DNA of 11,382 nt from Flavobacteriales bacterium (GTDB taxonomy: Bacteria > Bacteroidota > Bacteroidia > Flavobacteriales_E > Vicingaceae). Shown piece after piece: positions 6,576-11,382 of the stretch. The position numbers and the translations under genes were made by a program. Location: contig NVVI01000014.1 of assembly GCA_002402165.1 (NCBI GenBank), forward strand, positions 37,018 through 48,399, read 5' to 3'. The notes under the pieces were generated by a model, which had not been told where the DNA came from, ran no database searches, and was given only the letters and a program-made list of their open reading frames with translations. Each line of letters opens with the position of its first letter. Position 1 is the stretch's first letter.

Positions 6576-7475
6576 CATTTGCTTTAATTTGTCCATATTT
6601 TTCCATCCAGAATCTCCAATAACAGCTACCACATTACCCGTAACATTATGCTTTTTTATTCCTTGTATGGCTGCTTCAACTACTCCTCCCGCTTGGAATC
6701 CTGCAAATATCCCTTGACTTGCCATTTGCTTAGTTCTGAACATCGCTTCTTCTATAGTGATACTGAAAGTATCATCATAGAGATTATTATTGATTAATTC
6801 TTTTATGAATGGAGTTTGATAATCACCATCGATAAATGCACCTGTACCAGGGATTTTGGTTCCAGAAGCTGCTTGAGATGTAAATATTTTTACCTCAGGG
6901 TTATTTTCTTTGAAAAATCTTGAAGTTCCACACATACTACCTCCTGATCCCATAGAGCCAACAATAGCACTTACGTCTGGCATTTGTTTGATGATTTCTG
7001 GCCCTAACGTTTCATAGGATGCTTTAGGATTATTTGGATTGTGTAATTGATCTAAGAAGCAATACTTTTTCTGTCCTTCTTCTGAACTTGCTAATTCCTT
7101 ACAGTATTGATTTCCTTCATAAGTAATCTCTCCTATAACATCCAATTCTGCTCCAAAATATTCAATAAATTGTTTTTTATCTTCCGTTAATTTTGTGTTA
7201 CATATAACTTTTACTTTATAGCCAAGAACTCTTCCATAAAAAGCTAGTGCACATGCCATGTTACCGCTAGAAGCATCTAGTATAGTCTTTTCTTTTGTAA
7301 GACTACCATCTTCTATAGCTCCCATTATATTGTACAATGACGCACGATCCTTAATGCTCCCCGTAGGGTTTAGACTTTCCAGTTTGATGTAAATGTTTGC
7401 ATCTGGTATTTCTTCCGATTTAAAACGAATGAGAGGAGTGTTTCCCATCATATCTTGAATTGATTCAAAAATCAT
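6573..7475 (-). CDS. Cysteine synthase-family PLP enzyme (beta-replacement), specialised
   Basis: Fold-type II PLP enzyme of the CysK/SbnA group, 300 residues, normal length. It begins with the family signature MGNTPLIRF (10-18), and KLESLNPTGSIKDRAS (31-46) places the PLP Schiff-base lysine at K42. The substrate loop is SSGNMA (69-74) instead of the usual TSGNTG. The phosphate-binding loop GSGGSMCG (176-183), QLHNPNNPKASYETLGPEI (143-161) and GDSG (287-290, cofactor-nitrogen serine) are all present, so it should be active. The region after GIFAG (255-259) reads FQAGG instead of the usual SSGAA. Family members swap an O-acetyl or O-phospho group on serine-type substrates for a nucleophile. 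With a PduX-like kinase next, O-phosphothreonine or O-phosphoserine is the likely substrate. The nucleophile (ammonia, sulfide, an amino acid) is unknown. Housekeeping cysteine synthesis is unlikely in this setting. Confidence 0.85.
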   Translation of the reverse strand: MIFESIQDMMGNTPLIRFKSEEIPDANIYIKLESLNPTGSIKDRASLYNIMGAIEDGSLTKEKTILDASSGNMACALAFYGRVLGYKVKVICNTKLTEDKKQFIEYFGAELDVIGEITYEGNQYCKELASSEEGQKKYCFLDQLHNPNNPKASYETLGPEIIKQMPDVSAIVGSMGSGGSMCGTSRFFKENNPEVKIFTSQAASGTKIPGTGAFIDGDYQTPFIKELINNNLYDDTFSITIEEAMFRTKQMASQGIFAGFQAGGVVEAAIQGIKKHNVTGNVVAVIGDSGWKNMDKLKQM

Positions 7476-7480
7476 AGTTT

Positions 7481-8374
7481 TTATTTTTTTAATTTGATAA
7501 TTTTTGTTTTTTGTAATTGAGAATTAAGCGACAGATAATTGAAAAAAGAAAATAAAAGAGCTTTATTTTCCTTAAGTAGTGATTCACTATCAGGATTCTC
7601 TTTCTGAATGTAATGTAAAAATTGATGGAAAAGCGAAATCCCCTTTACATCGCAAATCTCAAACCCTATATTCTTGTAGAGATTTTCTTCTTTATCAGGT
7701 TCTTGGGTATTAAACCGATATGGAGATTTCTCATCTTTTACTTCACGATAATTTTGTTTAGCCAATACGGTTAAAAAGTCTTTAATTCCATTAAAGACTA
7801 GAGACCTCAATAAAATAGCTTCATAATTATGATAAGTTGAAATACCTACCCCATCTTTTTTTAGAACTCTATAGGCTTCTGAAATTGCAATTCCCTGATT
7901 TTCATTTAAGTAATAAAAAACATTAATAGACATAAATGTATCCAATACATTGTCTTTGAATGGCAACGTTTCAACACTTGATTTAACAAGAAGAACTTTA
8001 TCGTGATCGTTTGTTTCATCCAAGTAATTAGATAGTGATAAAAGTGAATTATAATGAGACTCTACAGCGATTATTTTGTTGAATCCGAAATCTATAAGAC
8101 ACTTTACGAATCTACCATCACCGCAACCTAGGTCAGCACAAATACCGTTGTTTTGAGGAGAAAGGTATGCTTTTAAAATTTTCACATAGTCGGGAAATTC
8201 CCAAGTTGATTGTGTCATATCTGATGAATCCGATAATTCTCTCAGATTAGCACCCTTTGGCTTAGTATCATGAAATTCGGTACCTAGATTTTGCTTTATC
8301 GGAAAATTGGCAATTTTATTCTCATCAAAGAGAACGTCTTGCATTTTAAATAAATGAGTCTTCCAATTTTCCAT
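7481..8374 (-). CDS. Class I SAM-dependent methyltransferase
   Basis: A 297-residue protein with a Methyltransf_11-type core after an unassigned 75-residue N-terminal part. Motif I is intact, CADLGCGDGRFV (79-90), the acidic residue ending strand 2 is E105 (AVES), and SVETLPFKDNVLDTFMS (133-149) with RVLKKDG (169-175) gives the remaining core. The C-terminal 110 residues form a family-specific region rich in charged residues and aromatics, possibly the substrate cap. The start at 8374 shares one base with the ATP-grasp stop codon (TAATG), and the PLP enzyme begins 5 bases downstream. Its place between the ligase and the amino-acid-forming enzymes suggests that it methylates the amino acid or the finished acyl group, on N or O. 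That is inference; a sugar O-methyltransferase is the alternative. Confidence 0.82.
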   Translation of the reverse strand: MENWKTHLFKMQDVLFDENKIANFPIKQNLGTEFHDTKPKGANLRELSDSSDMTQSTWEFPDYVKILKAYLSPQNNGICADLGCGDGRFVKCLIDFGFNKIIAVESHYNSLLSLSNYLDETNDHDKVLLVKSSVETLPFKDNVLDTFMSINVFYYLNENQGIAISEAYRVLKKDGVGISTYHNYEAILLRSLVFNGIKDFLTVLAKQNYREVKDEKSPYRFNTQEPDKEENLYKNIGFEICDVKGISLFHQFLHYIQKENPDSESLLKENKALLFSFFNYLSLNSQLQKTKIIKLKK

Positions 8375-9570
8375 TACCTCAAATTCACCTTTATAAAGTT
8401 ATCCATATTTTTTACCTTTTCAAACATTTCCTCATGCGAGTCGAATCTAAGTAATACTACGCCAATTCGTGTATTTGAACCATTAAATTTTTTAACTTCT
8501 TCGCCAGATTTAATCTTTATCACTTTAAAGATGATGTTGTCATTTATTTCATTCGTAAACTCAATCTTATCTAAGATGCCATCCTCAATTGAATGAATAA
8601 CATAATGTGCATGATATCCGTTTCCTGAAATTTTCTTAGGAACCTCAACCTTTTTTCCTACAGAGGCATCAATTACAAAATCTACTAAGTTAACATTAGT
8701 ATGTTCTTGAATTATCTCTGTGAATAGGTTTCCCCCATTTCTAGCTCCTATCTCAATAATATAAACCTCGTTTTGAACTTGAAAAACATCAACATTAAAC
8801 CCTCCAGTTTTAATGCTCAAAATGTCAAATATTTCCTGAATGACTTCTATTGCCTTTTTTTCAATGGCTGATCCATTTATTGTTGGAAGGGTAATTGAAC
8901 AAGGAACTAGTGGGTTACATCGATTATCAAAATGAACATTTCCAAAAGAGTAAAAGATTATCTCTCCGTCTTGAACAAATAAATCTCCGCAAAACTGCAT
9001 TTCAGATTTTTCAATATATTCTTCTATAAGAACATGACTGGGGCCTGAATATTTTAAGGCTTCGTTTAATGCAAATTCAAAGTCGCTGTTTTCGTTAACT
9101 ACTGTTATTCCTTTGCTTCCTGAAGAATTTACGGCTTTCACGATAGATTTTCCATTTTTTTGAATAAATTCTTTAATCTCTCCAATAGAAATTATTTTTT
9201 CAAAGGCTGGATTCGGTAAATGGTGCTTCTTCATCAAGCTCCTTAATTCTGTTTTATGTGATAAAGTACTGACAGCATTGAAGGAGTTTGTGTTTAAACC
9301 TAGTTTCTCTCCAACATAGGCAACAGATTCAGCACCTGGATCAGATGCATAAGCCAATATACCGTCTACTTCAAGCTTCTTAGCTAATTCAAAAATTTTA
9401 TCTTTATCTATAGTAGAAATGTCATAATATTCATGTGAATATTTATGTCCAGGATTCTCAGGGAGATAGTCAGCAGTAATAACATAGTAACCTAGTTCTA
9501 CTGCCCGCTTAATAGCAGAAGTTTGAATATCAGATCCACCTAACATTAATATTTTTTTTTGATCTTTCAT
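8374..9570 (-). CDS. ATP-grasp carboxylate-amine ligase
   Basis: Couples a carboxylate, activated as acyl phosphate, to an amine with ATP. The 398-residue protein has the three-part ATP-grasp layout. A pre-ATP-grasp Rossmann domain begins KILMLGGSDIQ (6-16) with ADYLPENPGH (33-42). The ATP-binding part follows with HKTELRSLMKKHHLP (105-119), SIVKAVNSSGSKGI (142-155) and LIEEYI (181-186). The metal site lies in GGFNVDVF (256-263) and IEIGARNGGN (272-281). The family resemblance is to the PurK/CarB/BacD group of amide-forming ligases. The start overlaps the aminotransferase stop by 4 bases (ATGA). A VioA-type aminotransferase is often accompanied by an acyltransferase such as VioB, and here the ligase takes that place. 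N-acylation of the amino sugar with an amino acid is the leading guess. A9 lies in codons 4-7. Confidence 0.85.
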   Translation of the reverse strand: MKDQKKILMLGGSDIQTSAIKRAVELGYYVITADYLPENPGHKYSHEYYDISTIDKDKIFELAKKLEVDGILAYASDPGAESVAYVGEKLGLNTNSFNAVSTLSHKTELRSLMKKHHLPNPAFEKIISIGEIKEFIQKNGKSIVKAVNSSGSKGITVVNENSDFEFALNEALKYSGPSHVLIEEYIEKSEMQFCGDLFVQDGEIIFYSFGNVHFDNRCNPLVPCSITLPTINGSAIEKKAIEVIQEIFDILSIKTGGFNVDVFQVQNEVYIIEIGARNGGNLFTEIIQEHTNVNLVDFVIDASVGKKVEVPKKISGNGYHAHYVIHSIEDGILDKIEFTNEINDNIIFKVIKIKSGEEVKKFNGSNTRIGVVLLRFDSHEEMFEKVKNMDNFIKVNLR

Positions 9571-10667
9571 ATATTTTGAGAGATGATTTTTGTGATAATC
9601 GCTAAGTTTTTTTCTTCTAAATCATGATAGATTGGTAAGCATAAAATTGATTTTGCTATTTTATCTGCTTCAATCATGCTGACTTGATTGACATAAGGGA
9701 GTGTGTTTAAGGATGGATAAAAGTAGCGTCTTGGAATAATATTATGATCATTGAGTTGTTTTTGTACGTTTATTAACTCTTCTTCATTGTTGAATATGAT
9801 TGGATAGTAGCTGTAATTCCATTTTGTATGGTTCCTGATTTTAAGTTTTTTAATCTTATTAAAGTCTATATTCTTGTTGTAATATTCAACTACTTTTTTC
9901 CTTTTATTCAAGATATCATCTAGATGAGGAAGTACAGTTAATCCCATTGCTGCTTGTAATTCACTCATTTTTGCATTAATTCCGAGGCCGTGAAAGTTAA
10001 CTGGACCATCATGACCAAAATTGTGTTTATAATAAAGTTCATTAAATAAGGCTTTATCCTTGCAAAAAATTGCTCCCCCCTCACCACAATGGAAGAGTTT
10101 TGTTGCGTGAAAGCTACATGTACTGATATCTCCAAAATCAAAGATGCTCTGATCTTTATACTTTACATTGAAGCAGTGAGCTGCATCATAGATAACTTTT
10201 AGCTTGTGTTTTTTTGCAATTTTTTCTATTACTTCAACGTTACATGGGTTTCCATATACATGAGTGGCAAGAATAGCTGTGGTATTAGGTGTAACAGCGG
10301 ATTCTATTTTTGTTTCATCAATAGTTAAATATTCAGGGTGAATATCGACAAACACTGGAGAACAATTCTCCCAGACAATGGCAGCAGTAGTTGCGACATA
10401 ACTGAATGGAGTTGTTATAATTTCACCTTTATTTCCGAGTAGCTTAAGAGCTATCTGTAAGGGTAGGGTGCCATTTGTTGTAGTAAAAATATTTGTACTT
10501 GATAGATACTCCTTTATCTTTTCCTCTAATTCAATAACCAAAGAACCTCTGTTAGTCAACCATTGATTCTCCCAAATTCTTTCTACTTGCTTTTGATATT
10601 CATTAATTGGAGGAAAGAAACATTTAGTAACGGGTATAGAATTTTTTGGTATGGATTTCTGTTTCAT
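9567..10667 (-). CDS. DegT/DnrJ/EryC1/StrS sugar aminotransferase, VioA-like
   Basis: PLP-dependent transaminase converting a nucleotide-linked keto-deoxy sugar to an amino sugar, with glutamate as the usual donor. The 366-residue protein has TTNGTLPL (63-70), ITTPFSYVATTAAIVW (84-99), VYDAAH-type IYDAAH (159-164) with the pyridine-contacting aspartate D161, and SFHATKLFHCGEGGAI (185-200) placing the PLP lysine at K190. The set of motifs resembles VioA, which forms dTDP-4-amino-4,6-dideoxyglucose, more than the ArnB or WecE groups. The exact sugar cannot be read from sequence. The start, MKQKSIPKNSIPVTKCFFPP, fits the family. It begins 6 bases after the flippase stop and overlaps the ATP-grasp gene by 4. 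The dTDP-sugar precursor genes are not in the window. Confidence 0.9.
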   Translation of the reverse strand: MKQKSIPKNSIPVTKCFFPPINEYQKQVERIWENQWLTNRGSLVIELEEKIKEYLSSTNIFTTTNGTLPLQIALKLLGNKGEIITTPFSYVATTAAIVWENCSPVFVDIHPEYLTIDETKIESAVTPNTTAILATHVYGNPCNVEVIEKIAKKHKLKVIYDAAHCFNVKYKDQSIFDFGDISTCSFHATKLFHCGEGGAIFCKDKALFNELYYKHNFGHDGPVNFHGLGINAKMSELQAAMGLTVLPHLDDILNKRKKVVEYYNKNIDFNKIKKLKIRNHTKWNYSYYPIIFNNEEELINVQKQLNDHNIIPRRYFYPSLNTLPYVNQVSMIEADKIAKSILCLPIYHDLEEKNLAIITKIISQNI

Positions 10668-10673
10668 GATTTT

Positions 10674-11382
10674 TTAAGACTTTTTTTGACCCAATATTTT
10701 TTTTAGCTCAGTGAAAGAATCAAGTCTAAACACGAAAACTAAAAAACCATAAATGGATAAACCTAAACCTACCCCAATAATTAAACGATAAATATCGGTT
10801 AATTTATTTTCAAATTCATATTTGTCCAACATGAAAATAAAGAAGGATGAAATGAGTGCAATTAACAATGCAGGAGAAATATCTCGTAGTTGTTCCCAGA
10901 TTTTGTAATTGATAAATTTACCTGAATAGTGTGAGTTGATAAAAAGACCGATAATACTCATAAATATTTTTCCATAAAGTAATCCATAAATTCCCCAGTT
11001 AATGCTGACTAAAATAACTGTTGCGAAAATAACTTTTTTAATTATTTCAATTTTCAAAAACAAGTCACTTCTTCCCTTCACTGTAAGAATGTTTAAGTTA
11101 TACGAATGAATCGGGTAAAGGATGCCGGAAAAGCATAAAATTTGAAAATAAGGAACTGCTGGAAGCCATTTTTCTGTTAATAAGAAACGAAAGAGCGGTT
11201 CAGCTAAAGCGACCATAAATAGTAGAGTTGGAGCGATTAAAAAAACAGACATTTGCATTATTTTTTTATAAACTCTTTTTAGCTGTTCATCATCATTTTG
11301 GATTTTACTAAATAATGGATAAGTTACTTTATTCAATATAGCACCAAAATTGTTCACGGGTAATTGCTTCATGGAGTCTGCT
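10674..11382 (-). CDS. wzx: Wzx-type polysaccharide flippase (MOP superfamily), N-terminus outside window
   Basis: Flips the lipid-linked repeat unit across the inner membrane. About 235 C-terminal residues are visible; the family is usually near 480-500, so about half is missing at the window edge. The frame is open through 11382, and the ATG at 11372 sits inside the conserved KQLPVNNFGAILNKVTYPLF region of WzxC-like proteins, so it is not the start. Also visible is LTEKWLPAVPYFQILCFSG, followed by YPIHSYNLNILTVKGRSDLF, a family hallmark. Hydrophobic segments lie near residues 41-61, 81-101, 112-146 (two), 166-184 and 194-215, counted from 11372. It precedes the aminotransferase by 6 bases and is the first gene of the operon seen here. 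Confidence 0.9.
   Translation of the reverse strand, partial: ADSMKQLPVNNFGAILNKVTYPLFSKIQNDDEQLKRVYKKIMQMSVFLIAPTLLFMVALAEPLFRFLLTEKWLPAVPYFQILCFSGILYPIHSYNLNILTVKGRSDLFLKIEIIKKVIFATVILVSINWGIYGLLYGKIFMSIIGLFINSHYSGKFINYKIWEQLRDISPALLIALISSFFIFMLDKYEFENKLTDIYRLIIGVGLGLSIYGFLVFVFRLDSFTELKKILGQKKS

Larger units (their letters stand above)
1559..11382 (-). other. Ten-gene polysaccharide operon, 5' end outside window
   Basis: Ten genes on one strand with junctions of -8 to +6 bases, including ATGA overlaps at 9570, 5701 and 3953 and TAATG overlaps at 8374 and 6573. No gap exceeds six bases, so there is no space for internal terminators, and any internal promoter would lie inside coding sequence. 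The promoter must be upstream of 11382. The order places export and sugar-amine formation first, then the amino-acid and ligase block, then sulfation, glycosyl transfer and polymerisation. Confidence 0.8.

Noticed and set aside
6574..6606. Longer kinase N-terminus starting at 6606
   Set aside because: It would overlap the PLP enzyme gene by 34 bases, while the ATG at 6573 gives the TAATG junction used elsewhere in the operon and still includes all GHMP motifs.
6573..7475. Housekeeping cysteine synthase
   Set aside because: Core motifs fit the family, but the substrate loops are altered and the gene is locked in a glycan operon next to an amino-acid kinase.
8354..8596. Open frame of 80 codons on the + strand across the ATP-grasp/methyltransferase junction
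   Set aside because: It is antisense to two clear genes; its Ser/Phe/Leu-rich composition is what an antisense reading of such genes gives.
11370..11372. ATG as start codon of the flippase
   Set aside because: The frame continues to the window edge and the ATG lies inside a conserved internal region; half of the family length would be missing.
1..11382. Siderophore (staphyloferrin B-like) cluster, suggested by the SbnA-like enzyme and ATP-grasp ligase
   Set aside because: There is no SbnB-like dehydrogenase, no IucA/IucC synthetase and no iron transporter; flippase, polymerase and glycosyltransferases fit a polysaccharide locus.

Overview
The window is a surface-polysaccharide (O-antigen or capsule type) biosynthesis locus, very probably from a member of the Bacteroidota, most likely a flavobacterium. 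The reasons are a low G+C content, gene starts without clear Shine-Dalgarno sequences, one promoter matching the Bacteroidota-type TTG-N21-TAnnTTTG pattern, and Wzx, Wzy and CgeB-like proteins of the kind found in flavobacterial O-antigen loci. No genus can be named from the sequence. A marine habitat is only hinted at by a sulfotransferase.

Layout. Positions 1-582 (+ strand) hold the C-terminal half of a GT4 glycosyltransferase whose start lies outside the window. It converges on a small methyltransferase gene (658-1329, - strand) across a gap with a G7 tract and an imperfect hairpin. Upstream of the methyltransferase, the 229-base gap 1330-1558 holds a plausible terminator for the long operon and a plausible promoter for the methyltransferase. 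From 11382 down to 1559 ten genes run on the - strand with gaps of at most six bases or overlaps of 1 to 8 bases. In transcription order they are: Wzx flippase (N-terminus outside), VioA-like sugar aminotransferase, ATP-grasp ligase, class I methyltransferase, CysK-family PLP enzyme, PduX-like GHMP kinase, sulfotransferase, GT2 glycosyltransferase, CgeB-like glycosyltransferase and Wzy polymerase.

How they may work together. The glycosyltransferases would build an oligosaccharide repeat unit on the lipid carrier, Wzx would flip it and Wzy would polymerise it. The aminotransferase would make a nucleotide-activated amino-dideoxy sugar. The unusual part is the block from 5698 to 9570: a kinase resembling L-threonine kinase, a cysteine-synthase-like beta-replacement enzyme, a methyltransferase and an ATP-grasp ligase, with the aminotransferase just upstream. 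Inference: the kinase phosphorylates the hydroxyl of threonine or serine, the PLP enzyme replaces the phosphate with a nucleophile to give an unusual amino acid such as a 2,3-diamino acid, the methyltransferase modifies it, and the ATP-grasp enzyme joins it by an amide bond to the aminosugar. A sulfotransferase, translationally coupled to the kinase, would add sulfate to the glycan or to this group. No single step is proven by the sequence. The gene set is the most interesting signal in the window.

No tRNA, rRNA, CRISPR array, insertion sequence or phage gene was seen.
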